Shown piece by piece: positions 50,640-63,958 of a stretch of 64,000 nucleotides of DNA; within the stretch, counting starts at the first letter, position 1; every line of letters begins with the position of its first letter. The notes under the pieces were generated by a model. That model saw only the letters and a list, made by a program, of their open reading frames with translations. It did not search any database and was not told the origin of the DNA. Source of the DNA: Rhabdornis inornatus (Eukaryota; Chordata; Aves; Passeriformes; Rhabdornithidae); the NCBI GenBank assembly GCA_013397075.1, contig VWZS01008203.1, positions 372,001 to 436,000 on the forward strand, in the 5' to 3' direction. The position numbers and the translations under genes were made by a program.

Positions 50640-53600
50640 AACCTTGATTGGGAAGTTGAAGCAATGCTTCCTAGATTTTCCCAGACAACTTTTTGTCCAT
50701 TTCTGAAAACCAAAAAGACTGTATTAATTATTTATGTTTAAACATCTGGACAGTTAATGATTTTTGGAAGCAAACTAAAGCTTTGCCTAGTTGTTTTATT
50801 CTGCCACTAATTTTGTTTGGCCTAGTATTTCTGGCTTTAATAATGTAGTTCACTACAGTGAAGCAGCTACCTAATGAGAAAGGCAGGATGTTGGTTTCAA
50901 AGCAAAAACCTTCACCTACAACACAAAGCATGGGATTGGACAGGATGCAGAACATGATGCATCTAGAAATGGTTTGTTCTCTTTCTGCCCTTTTTCTGAG
51001 CACAGTGTAACAAGACCTAATGTAATGGTTATATCTTGAGCTATATTCTAATAATATAACTCCCATGGAAATCTGGAGAAGCTTTGCTCTTGTGAGAACA
51101 TAATCAGCTACTGAGGCATTATACACTTGAATAAGAAAAAGTAGAGGGTGTGAGGAAAAGAGAGATAAAAAACAATTGCAAACTGGCTATATAATTCTTG
51201 GAACATCTGTTTTGAAGCTGTGTAGTGCCTGCCAATGTGCCAGGCTTTAATTTGGGGGTCTGGCCAGTCTAAAAGTACTAGTTGGTGTGCAGTTTTTCAC
51301 TAAGCATTAGGCACGGTAAAGAAGCATGAATAAGATGCTAACTTGCATGAGCAGTTTCTCCACTGTTTTATCTGATCATATTCAGCTGTTTTCCCTAGAA
51401 AAAGAATTTATTAGGTATCCCATTCTGGATTTAAATATTTATGTATATGAGTTGCTTCAAAGTTGAAACAGACCTCTGTCTTAGGTTTTTGAGATGTGTT
51501 GTGAAGGCCATTTAGCCACATGTGAAATGGTGAGGTATCTTTTTCTGGAAAGATTTATGGATTTGTACAGAAAGGTGTGCTGTTACAGTTTTATGATACG
51601 TGGACCACAATTCACTCACAACCAGTCTTCTTTAACGCTAGGTAGATGACCTCCGATCATGTTTAATTACTTTTTTGGATATGTGTCATTCTGTCTGCCT
51701 ATGGGCCAAACTTTCAAAAATACAGGATACAAAATTCCATAAGCAATAAAAATACGACTAAATAACTGTAGGGTTTCTGTTTCTAAGAGCCAGATTTCTA
51801 AAGATATATAGGTGCCTGAATCTAAATCTTGTCTTTCTTTTAGTTCCAAAGTTACTGAAACACTGAAAATTTCATGCCTCTGGATAAAAAGAAGAGCTTG
51901 AAGACATGAAGAAGGACAAAGTAATCCCTAGGAATTGCTTACAGAACTGCAGTAAATTGGCATGCGAAAGATTACTAAATAAAGGTAAGAATACAAAATT
52001 GTCTATACTGCTATGGTGCATCATTCTTTAGGCCAGATGCTGTTCCCAATACACTTATCAGATTGTTTCAACTGATTTAGCTACATGTCCTCTCCTATTG
52101 CCTTTAATAAATATTTTTTTAAATATTTTTCTCTCCTGCTGTCTCCTATATTACAACCTGACACCTAAAAATTCCATGGAATTTTGTTATACTTGTGTTG
52201 ATTCTGTTCATACAGGATACAACACTGTATTCAGGGGTAATAGTACATTAAATTTTAAGTGTGCAATTGTTAGTCATCTCCCTTCCTTCTTCACCTCAAA
52301 TATGTCCTTAAGATTTTGTCTAGCTTCACCCACAAACAGTATCTTTTCCATTCAGCATGAAATATGGCTATTGTATTTAATTCCTTTCCTTAAAAGTGCT
52401 GTTCCTGGCAAGATTCATTGTAATTTTGCCATTTTTTATGCATTTGAATCTTTCCTCATGGTTTCATTCTTCTTAATGTTTTTTTACACCTTTTCTTAGC
52501 ATTTTCCCCAAACCACTGTAACATTGTGTTGTACTGTGTGCCACCTCCTAAGTCCAGCTACCAATACCAGATTTCTTCTCCAATAGCCATCATTTTCATC
52601 TACCACATTTTTGCCTGTTTCCATACCAGAGATCATTCTGCATTTTCATCTGACAGTTCTTCCCTGCGGATCTTCTGTGATGCCAAAAAGAAATCAGCCA
52701 GCTAATAATGACAGCAGCTACAGTTTTCTGTAAGACTTGTGTTTGTTTTGTTTTTGTTTTTTTAAAAGTTCATCCTTTTATCTTTTGGAGGATGTCTTTT
52801 TCATAATGGTTTTTCATTCATACTTGTTATATTTTACCTTATTTCTAGAAAATGCTACTTATAAAACACGATATGTGTTCAAACATACAATAGAAAGAGG
52901 GACGGACATTCAAGTATTCTTTCAATGGAATGGAGCATCTTACCCTTAGATAAATTTCAGACCTGAAACCTCTTCTATCTCTCTCTTCCATACACAACTA
53001 GAAATCACTGGCAAATGCCATAAAGCATTCTGAAACTCTCTTCTAAACATCTGTGTAACTTCAAGATGAAGGCATCACTTTCTGACTATCAAATATCTTT
53101 CAGTTTTGGGTTGAATCTCAAAGGATGAAAATGATTTCTTGAAACAAATTGGGAAGGTAATTCTTAAGTATCTAAATAACACTGATGAAAATAGTTGCTT
53201 GTACAGTGACTCTGAAGCTGCTATCCTAAATAAATGCCAAGTATATAATTGCTTTTCCTTCCAGCTGGCAGGGGAGCCACAGGGATATTGCCAGAAATAA
53301 CGGCTGATTATTATAGACAAAGATACATTTTATATTAAAAAAAAAACCAAAAGCAACTGAACCTTTTGTTCTCTAGAAAATGATTGTCATCATTAGGGAG
53401 TATAAGTGTTTATTTCTATGTGATAATATAATTCAACTAATATAGACTATAATTGTTTTGAAAAAAAAGGAGAAAAATAATCTCAAGTCAGCTTTGTTGG
53501 TGGGTGGGGAAATATAAACCTTGAATTGAACCTAATTGTTATTACAGATGAATGATATGGGAGTCATTTGTATGTGATTCGTTTTATTCTGTTACTTATG

Positions 53601-55849
53601 TCTTACCCTGCATTATACATTTGAGCCCAGGTGTTATGACTTAATTTTCATGCTGCCCATACCCTCTGTATTGCCATTAATTAGTCACCAAATGCCCATG
53701 TAACTAGCAAGTTCTCGATTTAAAGCTGGTTTAGCTTTAATATTCACCCACTTTTCCTGTGCTTCTCTTTTGTCTTTTGGATAGTCTACCTGGATGCAGT
53801 ACTTTTACAAGTGTTTTACTTGCATTCAAGGACTATAATTCCCCCATGTTTTTTATACCTTTATTTTTCTTTGAAGGGCTAAAAGTTTCTTTTTCACTGT
53901 TCCTCTAGGATTTTGAAATGGACTGTAAAGAATAACATCCTAGAAAAATATTTTATGTTCTGATTTTTCAAAGTCTTTCCCAATGTCACCTTATTTTTAG
54001 GAGGTAACACTTGGGCTTGCTGGACTACTTTGGTTTAATAGAAATTGAGATTTGTATGGATGAGTTATTTAGAATTTACTCCTGCAAGACTAACTTGTTA
54101 CAAAGACTTTTGGGTGCAGAGCACAGCAGAAGGGCCAGATATACTGGAAGAGTTGGTTTCTACTATATTAAGACAAATTAAATTGATGACAAAGATTTAA
54201 ATACTCTTCCATACACTTTGCATTTTGTGTGTAGAAGTCTATGCTGTTCATTTTAGGCATTTTTGAGCTGATAACGACGCAATCATATTCAGAGAATAAT
54301 TTCTATGATTTTAATATCATCCATTGTACTTTTATTGGCATAAGTCATCAAAATCCACCCCAACAAAAGCAAAAAGTGTACCTTCCAGGAGCATATATGC
54401 ATACATCATAAAGTTTTTTGGTCTTTCTAATATCATAGCTCTTGTAACAAATTCCTGGAGCTATACAGTTCATCTGCAAATGAATTTCTCTTTGTGCATA
54501 AGTACAATATACACACTGAATGGAACTGGAACAAATTGGCACTTCATTCCACAGTGGGAATAAAATACTTTTCCTGATCATATCTTTTACCAAGATCTAA
54601 GCAAATTAGAGAAATAAAGGCCATTAAGTAAAATTAGATTTTATGCTATTTAACAGGTGTTTTGGTCTATTTTACCCTAAGGGTAGATCACAATGCAGTC
54701 CAAAAAGTTAATTGTTTGATAATCTTAGAGTTTGTACATTTATTTCCAGCAGTTTAGCCTATAGTATAGTTCTGTTAAACTTCTGTCATCTATCTTTGGG
54801 CCTATTCTTTCTTTAATGCACCAAGGAATAATAAAGAACAATAGCATAACTTTATTTTGAGAGTATTTCCATTTGATATTGTTGGAAACACTGGATAAAC
54901 CATCTGAGAAACAGAACTGAAATCGGGAGCTATTGTAACAAATTTATATTCCTTAGGGTATTACTGAAAAAATAAAAACAGGATTCCCTGCTTATTTTCA
55001 ATATAATTTTTCCTGAAAGATTGAGAATCACAAACAGAATAAATTGTTTCATACAACTCCAGAAGATGGACCTGCTAGTGTAGAACTATATGTTTAGCCC
55101 CCAAAACATTTGCAGATGTCTTCCACAGTGCAATGGTGTGATATGAAAAATATCACAAAAACCCCCTGACAACTACCACCCAAACAAAACACAAAAAAAA
55201 ATACCTCACTGAACCAAAAATGTGAAAATACCATTCAGTGGTCTATAGGTGAGGACCTAGCTTTCTGCCTCCCATCCATACAATATGTGCCCCAAATATA
55301 TAATAATGTTTGAAGAGAATAAAAAACAGAAGAACAAACTAAAACCTTTGCAGCAATACATACATACCTATATTCTTTCTTAGCAACTTGGAAACTCACA
55401 TACATAACTAAAAATGGGTTTTTGTTTCTTTTCTTTCTGAAAGGGGGTCACTGAAAACTTCTCTGTAGCATTAGCAGTTAATCAGCTAACTGTTGTATAA
55501 ATATCCACACCATAAATCTACAGGATTTCTGTTTCTTGTATAATAGTAGTATGCAAATCTGTCCAGAAATGGAAATAATCCATAACCTGATGCCCCAAGA
55601 GCTGAACATTTATGCTGTTCTTTTCAATTCATCCCCATGAATGCGTTCTGATCTCTTATCTACTGGCAAAAGCCTTTGAAGGGATTTCTTCCCCTCTCCC
55701 ACCCCATCCCTTCATAAAAGTATTGAGTCAGAATTGCCTGCTTGTCTCAGTCAATGTCTCCCCAAGGTAAAATTTCTAAAAAATGTTGAGGGAAGGTACT
55801 AACATTTAAAAGGACAGTTCAGTTCCTGAGAATATTTCGGGGTTCAATG
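50640..55849. other. Gene-free stretch
   Basis: AT-rich DNA without a recognised gene or transposon. ORFs at 50728-51126 (-) and 52098-52499 (+, about 133 codons) have no motif I recognise; the latter is hydrophobic and serine-rich as expected from T-rich DNA. A 140-bp interval at 51844-51983 is bordered by an acceptor-like 'tttcttttag' and a donor-like 'AAAG GTAAGA', but nothing else supports an exon. Confidence 0.45.
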
Positions 55850-55917
55850 AAAATATGCATTTTCATTGAGAAAATAACATAATCTGAAAGAGTGAAAACA
55901 ATATCCATTCTATACAG
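55850..55917. repeat. 68-bp direct duplicate, copy 1
   Basis: Identical to 57240-57307, 1,390 bp away. In this copy the left edge forms an exact 11-bp inverted repeat with a 4-bp loop ('tcaatgaaaat' / 'attttcattga', starting at 55844). Confidence 0.9.
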
Positions 55918-57239
55918 TAATTTTATAAATCTTCAGTTGTTGAGCATTTACACCTGAAAGAACATAAAAACAAAATTTCAGAAGGAATAGGAAGTAACCT
56001 ACTAATTTTCATAAATACAATACAAGACTAATGTGGAAAAGTAAAACATTTAATTTTTGATAAAACTTCAATTTAGTCCTTCAACTTACGAAAATAAAAA
56101 GTATTAATATAAATTTTTACTTTGGCTTGATTTTATTTTTCTTTGTAAGAACTCATAGCTTAATCTGTTTCCTTTAATTGTTATCTATGTATTGCATATA
56201 TGTTTGCCCAATAAATATGCCTGGCACTATACACACAAGAATGTAAAGTGAATGTTGATGTATGAAGCAGCTGCATTTATTTTACTTTAAAACCAGTAAT
56301 AAACTTCTTTCTGACTAGAATCCTTTTCAATTCACTAAATTGATTTGTTTTAGGAAAGTAGGTTTTATGCGCCAATTGACAGTTCAATTTTAATAAATTA
56401 CTTTGCAAACTATCTAATAATGTTCATTCTAATTATATCTAGGTACTATTATTGTTGCAAGTAACAGTTTTCCAGTCTTTGCTTTTATTTAATAAATGGA
56501 TCTTTGCAATTTTGCAGCAATTTTCAGCCCTTACAGGGTTATTTCAGACAGATTGCACATCCTTCCTTTCTGATATTTACTTTTCATCATGCCTAATATC
56601 AGTATGTTGTCCAAAATGAAATGGGTCTATGCAAAAAATAAATATATGGGTATGAACTCTTATTTTTATTTGTAATATAATTTATATTTTGTGTGAAATT
56701 TTGAGTATTTATCTCATCTCTCATGTGACTGAAGTCTCAAGGTCTTTGACCTTAACCTCAGGATCTGAGTGTAGTTTGCAATTCCTAGAAATCCCCTGTC
56801 CATTATATAGCCTCAGTAATAGTGACACAGTAATTGATCTCATTATCTGTACTTGTGCTGTAAAATCAGCAAAATGCTTCTTGTCCTTTGTGGTACAGAT
56901 GGGGCAATTTTATATCTCTAATTTTATCAAACTTCTTTGAATTTAAATTACTGATACTATCAGCTAATGCTGAAGAAGTGTATTAGATGTGACAGCTCTT
57001 TACTACTGGCAGGTAAGTTGTGACCAACAGAATTCCTTTGTGATAGTCAATAGCACGTAACTCAAGGTTAGTGGGTATTGATGCTTCAGGAGTTATGTAC
57101 GTTTTGATATCTGCTAATATGTTTTTTTCTTTCTTCTGTCCGCAGTTTATGCTAGGTCTTTTAAACAATACCAGTTTACAACTAGATTATGGGATTAAAT
57201 AGGTCTCAGTAACATTGTTGTACTAATTTTTTCCAATGG

Positions 57240-57307
57240 AAAATATGCATTTTCATTGAGAAAATAACATAATCTGAAAGAGTGAAAACAATATCCATTC
57301 TATACAG
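57240..57307. repeat. 68-bp direct duplicate, copy 2
   Basis: Identical to 55850-55917. Both flanks differ immediately outside the shared 68 bp, apart from a partly similar 'caatg' on the left. There is no N nearby, so an assembly joint is not obvious here. Confidence 0.9.
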
Positions 57308-59293
57308 GCACGCAGTAGAAATAAATACAGTAGACAGAATGTCAGATCATAGAACTTTAGCCTGATCTATGACGGCATTTGCATTTTATAGATCTCAGTT
57401 TGTACTAAATGTGGCCAATTAAGAAAATTTAACTGTAACTTTATTCTCTTCTCCTCAGCAGTTCTAATTTTAAAGTAATAGTTGTAACTTAAATAGGAAA
57501 AAATGCAAAGCTCTGTGCTTTTCAGTTAATTTCAATTTCTTTAAGATACCCCTAAAGAATTAAGTATACTTCATTTAGAAAAGAAACAGAAGAACTGAAA
57601 ATCTCTTTTTTGTCATAGGCTTCTACCTAAAGTTAGGCCTGTGAAGATTTAAAAATGAAATCACCACAGCGACTCCTGCTTCACTGGCATAGTGCCAACA
57701 TAAGCACCATCTTTTAAATGAGATCACTAAGCATGAGTAAATCTGCAATACCAAATACCTCATGTTTACTTTTTGAAGCACATTCAGAGAGAACTAAAGC
57801 AACTGAAGGAGATAAATAGGGGGAAAAGAAGAAACTGCAGCAGAAGAAAGGGCTGGAGAATGTAACTATCCTCTCAGCATTTAGTAGCTAGAGTTCAGAA
57901 AACCCTGTAGTATTCTACCTTTGATGAAAGTAGCAACTGCTTTATCTTAAATTCTCTATCAATAGCACTGCCTATTAATGTTCTATATATACATAGCATA
58001 TAAGACTTAAACACAGATTTATTAATTTTAAAGCTGTAATTTAGGATCAGGTTAATAAATTAGTGGGTGGGCATGCGTTCTTTAGCAGTTCATGAGATAC
58101 TTGGTAGGTCCATTTGATCATAGCATATCCTTTGGAAAATATTTCTAGATAAAAATGAATAAAAGGTGCTATTCAATTAATTATTTTTGATTCACTGTAG
58201 GTAGCATGTACAGTATGTGAATGCACATGGGTCTTGCATTCCCATAATTTAACTCTTTTGCATCCTATTTTCTTCTACTGTTGTTTGTCATTTAAAAAAT
58301 ATTTTGTACTATCTTATCTTGACAATCTGCTAAGAGCCTCTCTCTGTAGGAAAATTCCCATAAACTATTTAAGGTGTTTCTATCAAATGGTTATCTGGTA
58401 GTTTTTAAAAAAGTATTTGGATCTGGTATGAAATTCTAGCTAAGAGAGAGTTCTATTTTTGGAATATAGTATCTGAATAATGAGAGCAATCATTTATTTC
58501 ACAGACTGAATTTTTTATTCTCTGGTTGCATGCTCTGAGAGGGACGATCCATGAACCAAGAAATTATTTGCATACTGAATCTCTTAGGAAATGTGCAATG
58601 CATTTGAGGATCTAAAAAAATAAAGCATGAGGTAAACAACTCTGCAATCCATAAAAGCTTTAACAAGACTTATACTTTATTGCCTCCACTAACAAGTAAG
58701 TAGAGGTATGGCTGAGATTGTTTCTGCAGAAGCCTTCACTGGATTCTCAAGGCATGCGGATGCCTTTTAATTAGTTTTTTCCTAGATTTGCTTGCATATA
58801 TATTTTTATTAGATCTTTTCACTTGTTCTTTAAATCCACTTCTGCAGTGGAAGGAAACATTTTCCGTCTGTTCTAGTAGAGGCAGAAAATTGCAGACTTC
58901 ATCAGATGCAGGCTACAGCAGATGAGCACTCAATGTTTGTAGCAGAAAAGCGTTTGTGTGTATTGATCATCCACACTTACAACTCTTCTCAACACACACA
59001 CTGCCCTTGCTCAGATATGATTCCATCCATCTTTTGGACCAAACAGAGAAATCACTGTTGCTTGACTTCAGTACCTCTAAGCTGGCACCCTTATTTACAC
59101 TTATTCTTGCTCTGGGCAGACTTCAGTGAGATGAAACTCAGTGATTTCAGACTCAGGAAGCCAAGTTTGATTAGCGTGATTAGTCTGAACCAAGAAGTAT
59201 TCACCAAATGAAGAATATCTAGACTCATTTCCTCACACACTTGCTGACAACATCTTTAATAAGTCTGTTCAGATCTTCTTGTTCTGAGCAAGG
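57308..59293. other. Gene-free stretch
   Basis: No recognised gene or repeat. The ORF at 58906-59211 (+, 101 codons) has no visible domain. Confidence 0.45.
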
Positions 59294-59850
59294 AAATCCT
59301 GGAAAAACTCAAACACAAAAGGTAAGCATACAGATGATGGAAGTAAGAACAGGAAGCTTGGGAGAAATGCAACAAAACTGTCTAAGCAGCCAGGGATCAG
59401 GTTAGGAAAGTTAAGCCCTGATAGAATTAAATCTGGCCAGGGATGTCAAAGCCAAAAGTAAAAGCGTATCAAAAAGAGGAATGTTCATGAAAAAAAGTAA
59501 AGCTAGTGAAATAGTTTTTTATGCACTCTGGAAGGAGATTTCGGGACATAGAGATGAGGTACTCAATGGCTCTTTTCTCCTCAATCTTCACGGGCAAATT
59601 GCTGGGGGCAAAGGCAGGCACTGGAAGAGCAAAGAAAAGCTCCATATAGTACGAAAAGACTGGCTCCCAGACTATCTAGGGTACCCAAAATTGCACAAGT
59701 TCACAAGTCCATGGGACCTCATGAGATGCATACATGGCTTCTGAGGAAACTGGTAGATGAAGTGGCTAAGCCACTAACCACCATATTTGAGAGGCTATGG
59801 CAGATCAGTGAAGTTCCCACTGACCAGAAAAAGTGAAACAGCTCCCCAGA
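59294..59850 (+). mobile_element. Internal CR1 ORF2 fragment lacking its 3' end
   Basis: Matches the interior of CR1 ORF2, between the endonuclease and the reverse-transcriptase core. Landmarks are 'ctcaaacacaaaagg', 'cagccagggatcaggttagg', 'ctggccagggatgtcaa', 'gaggtactcaatggctc', 'aagtccatgggacctcatga' and 'ggcagatcagtgaagttccc'. The reading frame is broken by shifts and stops, with recognisable pieces such as 'DEVLNGSF' in one frame. Sequence after about 59850 is not CR1, and there is no 3' tail or octamer repeat. Confidence 0.88.
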
Positions 59851-62800
59851 ACTAATATCAGCCCAGTCTATGGCACACAGCAACCTCTCTGCTGTCTCCC
59901 AACTCTCCTTTACTTTATTCACTCTATTCACGCAAGTGGCAAAGCTTTAGAGGTGGCACTAGCTTTTATTTCCACTAGTGCAGCATTTGAAACTGGAGAG
60001 AGTAGATATGTGGAGCTAAAAGAAAACACCAGATTTTGCTGGTGTTTATTGGATGTCGTTTAAAGTGAGGCAGGCAATGTCTGGCCTCCAAACAGGCTGA
60101 TCAATGCTGTTTGATTTACTGGCCAGTATTACTAGAGGATCTGATTATAGTAGTTTCTGTCCTATAAAAAACTGTTTTGGACATTTCAGTAAGAGTAAAT
60201 ATAACCTCTTTGAGTATCACACTGTGCTTTTCATTTCAGGTAGGCATTTATAGAGACTAACTGCTCATTGTACTGTGACTTGCGTAATTGCTTTCACTTG
60301 GACAAACGAATTATGAAATACTGCCATTTTCATTAGACAATTTTTGCACAACTATATATGACAGCATGACATAAAAAGACATAGAAATGTCAAGCATGCT
60401 TATAAAACAAAGGAACAGCCTCTGAGTGGAGGGTGTATGATAGGAACAATTCTTTTTTGGTACTTTAAGGGAATACTTTTTAAATGCAGATATACATTTC
60501 CCAGGTCTGACACATTTCCCTCTGTTCTCTTAAAATCTATGCAACCTTAAAATCTTGACATACTAATACATCATGTAAGATTTCAAGGCCCGTCTTTTTT
60601 TTTAAGAAATAAAAGCATTTCCTTATATCAGGTATTGGGATATCGGCAGTAGTTTAGAAACTACTTTATACCAACTACTGAACATGGATTTCTAGTTATG
60701 TAGCAGATTGGTTAGTTCAAATGTATGGGTGAACACACTTTATTTAAAATATTAATTCCTGCTAGAGTCAAGCTCTTAAGGTATTAAGCTCAGCACAAAC
60801 AATAAATGCAGCAAAATGCAGACAGTCAAGCATGTGTACATGTGCATATATCAGCATTCTTCAGGAGTCAAGTCTACCATACCAATAGTAATAATTACCA
60901 CCTTCATTACCTATTTCACTGCCTTCTACCAGAGTCTTTGCAGTTGAATTTTTTTTTTTCTGGACAATGGATAGCTATCAAAGAAAGAGAATTGCCCAGT
61001 GGCATTGCAGTGTAGCTCTGAAGCCTCTAAGGGACCAGAAGGTATGTAAATCCAATCCTCTTGTAAACAGATTAAACATGGTTGTCTTTGTTTCAGGTCA
61101 CTGTATTTAACACTTTTTCAAGAATCGTGTTATTGAGCTGGGTTCATCAGATGAGACATATGCACAACACAGCTGGGACTGACTGACTGAGCACAGATGT
61201 GTATCTACTAAATTGTTTGTGACAGCGACTGTAGTTAATTGTGATGGGTGACAGGTATGTTGGAGGCTGGTCAACTCAGTGAACTGTTGATGAGTGTGGC
61301 ATGAGACATGGTATATATTAACAGCATGTGGAAAATTTATGTCACCCATGACTGAAAATTCAAATCAAGTGCAGACAAATAAAGCAGACTGGAGCTGTTC
61401 ATAACCCTCTTCCTTGCTTCTGCTTTCTTGCTGTCCTTAATATTAGAACAATGTGATAGTGTTTATTTCTCATAAACTTAGAATAGCTTGGTAAAAATGT
61501 TGTGATTTTTTCACTGGAACCATCATTATTATTGTTATTGCTGGTGGTATTATTATTATCTGTAGAAAAAAAAATAAAGTGCTTTGGTTCAACCCATACA
61601 ATTTCTTCCCAGAGTTTCATTTGTGAACTCAATCAATAGGCAATTTTATTTACACTTTATCTGTGTCTGTTTCCTTAGACTAAGCCTTTGTGCCTTTTTT
61701 TCCTCCTCCTTGCTAGCAATTCTCCCTTATTAATGTAGCGAAACATCAAATGAACTTTTTCTTTTCTGTTGTGAAGTAAAAGCTGTGCAACAATCACATT
61801 TCATTTTCCTAAAACTAAATTTGGACACCTTGAGATAAAATAGTATTCTTAGATGATTCAGTGAGAATCAGACATGATAGATTTGGAGAAGCTCTGAAAG
61901 AAGCCCTGTTAAACAATATTATCAGCAACAGAAGTTCATGTTAACTGTGCTTAGGACTGAGACACTGAATGAAGCAAGGCTGTCAGACCCATTTTGGGGG
62001 ACAGAAACATCTTGACTCAGGGTTCTTTCCTTTTTGTATAACCTGAGTGCACAGAACTTACTTTGAGGTATACAACCTAAACACTCTACGGATCCCATAG
62101 CGTGCCTTTTGTTAGTTTACCATTCCATTGAAATTTAACTTTATTCTGTCACTATCTGATCCTAGTCCTCCAATTCAATGCCAGAGTTTTATAAAGCAAT
62201 GTTTCTAATGTTACGAAAAATGTAGCTAACTAGATAGGGATGCTATGAATGTGAAATGCTCAGCAGAAACGATGGGAACAAATAGAAAAAAAGTTGTCTC
62301 TATTTAGTTGCATTAAAGACTCTAAAACTATTTTGCTTCTTCAATTCCTGAAAACAGACTGGGTATCCTACCAGGAGACTGCAGAATTAATACCAATCTG
62401 CATAATTTTTATGTGAGCTAGGTATTTATCTCTCTCATGCATGTTTCCTTCCCTCATATGATTTCTGCTTAAATAGATGATCTGAAGGTCTTCCTTGGGA
62501 ATCCAACCCTTATTTCCATTTAAGGTAACAGGAAACTCGCACTGCTGTTCCTCAGTTCCTTGACACACACTGTGAACAATATCCCTTTCTCCTCTTGCAC
62601 CAGACCTTTTAAAGCCTCCTATGGCTACTGGTTCTTCAATAGTTCATTCGGATTCATGATTAACATGGCATTGTAGTGGGGTGACTTTCTATTTTTCACA
62701 GTATTCCTCTGTGTCTGCTCACATAATTCAGTAACAATCATTATTCATGTGGTCTTCTTCATTTGAAAAGTACAGCAGGGAGGTGGAGCCTACCTGTACT

Positions 62801-62977
62801 TTAATTTTCTACAAGAAAAACATTCTGATGAGATGTGAATCTTGTGATCTTCAATTATAATGGATTTATATAGAAAGCGTAGAACACATATTTTACATCT
62901 TTTGTAGCACAGTCTCACAAACTGGAGAGCTGTAGCAGGACTGGCATATGTGCAGTCATATATCAGATGAAGTTTAC
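59851..62977. other. Gene-free stretch
   Basis: No recognised gene or transposon. A short interrupted (ATT)n tract lies at about 61524-61560. The ORF at 61107-61349 on the minus strand and others show no family resemblance. Confidence 0.45.
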
Positions 62978-63239
62978 CTACAGAGGCCACTTTCTGCAAG
63001 ATGTAGTTTTAGCAGAAGATGCTGAGTTAGATGAAAGTCTTCCCCAAAGAGCAATGGAGGTCACAGTGTCAGTATAAAATTGGCATAAATTTCCAGCCAA
63101 AGGAAATAATGTTTCCACTGCTCCTTCTCTATCCACACCTCTCTGTGGTCTAGAGATGTTATATCTGAGACAGCAGGTAGATACTGTAGAGAACTGAACT
63201 CCATGCCAATAATATCTGAGCACTGGAACAACAGAGTTT
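62978..63239 (-). other. Splice-flanked block, possible exon
   Basis: On the minus strand this 262-bp block is preceded by a strong acceptor-like sequence (pyrimidine-rich 'cttttcctcccaatttttag') and followed by a donor-like 'CTGTAG GTAAAC'. It is GC-richer than its surroundings. One frame is open across the whole block and ends in TAG exactly at the donor. A second frame, the one in phase with the candidate exon at 63802-63958, is open for 59 codons and then stops. I recognise no protein in either. It may be a noncoding exon, a terminal exon or chance. Confidence 0.25.
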
Positions 63240-63801
63240 CTAAAAATTGGGAGGAAAAGCAGGTTCTGTGCTACTGACATTATTTGCCTGCTGTTCCAGC
63301 TAGCTCATACTCACTGTGCTCTGATAAGTGCTCCAAGGCTTCTAAAATTCTGAGAAATTTCTTCCAGAAAATTGTTCTCTCAGTACAATGCCAGGTCCAC
63401 TGTAAGAGGTCAAAATGGGTGAATTCAAAGATAACTTTCCCATATGCATTTTCACATTATTTGGTTTCAAAAAGAGGAATTGAGCTGAAAGGTCTATTAA
63501 CATCTAAATCATACATGCCAGAATCACACTTAAATTAGGCTACAAGATTAGAATTAACTGAAATTAAATACTTTTATATAGACTTGCATCTATCTTGGTG
63601 TTCAGGTGAGAAATTTATTCCCCATAAAGCAAGACTCAAAATGAAACTATATGGAAGTTTTGGAGAATTATATTATTTATTCACTGTAACGGCCAGAAAA
63701 GTATCATCAAACTGCCTTCTTTTAGTCTTATAGATTAGCTGAGGGGAGAGGAGGATTTTTTGCTATATCAGATATGATAACTTTGTGGCACAGCTCTCCA
63801 C

Positions 63802-63958
63802 CTTTCCTATTCTTTTTGTCCAGGCAGAGCTGTTCTTCTTCATCAATCTGCATCTGGTCCAGGTGGTGCAGCTGCAGAGCAGCGATTGCACAGAAGAGCA
63901 CCAGGATGGCAAAGATAAACGCACTTGCGCAGTGAAGCTTGCAAAGTGGCATGCCCTT
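63802..63958 (-). CDS. Possible 5' coding exon of a type II membrane protein
   Basis: A minus-strand ATG at 63952 opens a frame whose first 50 codons have the layout of a signal-anchor protein: a short basic/cysteine tail (MPLCKLHC), one hydrophobic segment of about 19 residues (SAFIFAILVLFCAIAALQL) and an acidic stem (DEEEQ). Six bases upstream of the ATG is an acceptor-like junction ('tactcag' then AAGGGC ATG), and a GT donor candidate follows at 63801-63800 after 'GGAAAG'. The block is GC-richer than neighbouring DNA. This architecture is typical of Golgi glycosyltransferases and sulfotransferases, but the sequence matches none that I can recall, so no product is assigned. If the donor is not used the frame stays open to 63728. 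The rest of the gene would lie at lower coordinates on the minus strand. It could also be a chance ORF. Confidence 0.33.

Noticed and set aside
51844..51983. 140-bp noncoding exon bounded by 'tttcttttag' and 'AAAG GTAAGA'
   Set aside because: Splice-like motifs of this quality are expected by chance in tens of kilobases of pyrimidine-rich DNA. No partner exon was found.
52098..52499. 133-codon hydrophobic ORF as a membrane-protein gene
   Set aside because: The hydrophobicity follows from T-rich DNA. There is no signal or family resemblance and no supporting splice structure.
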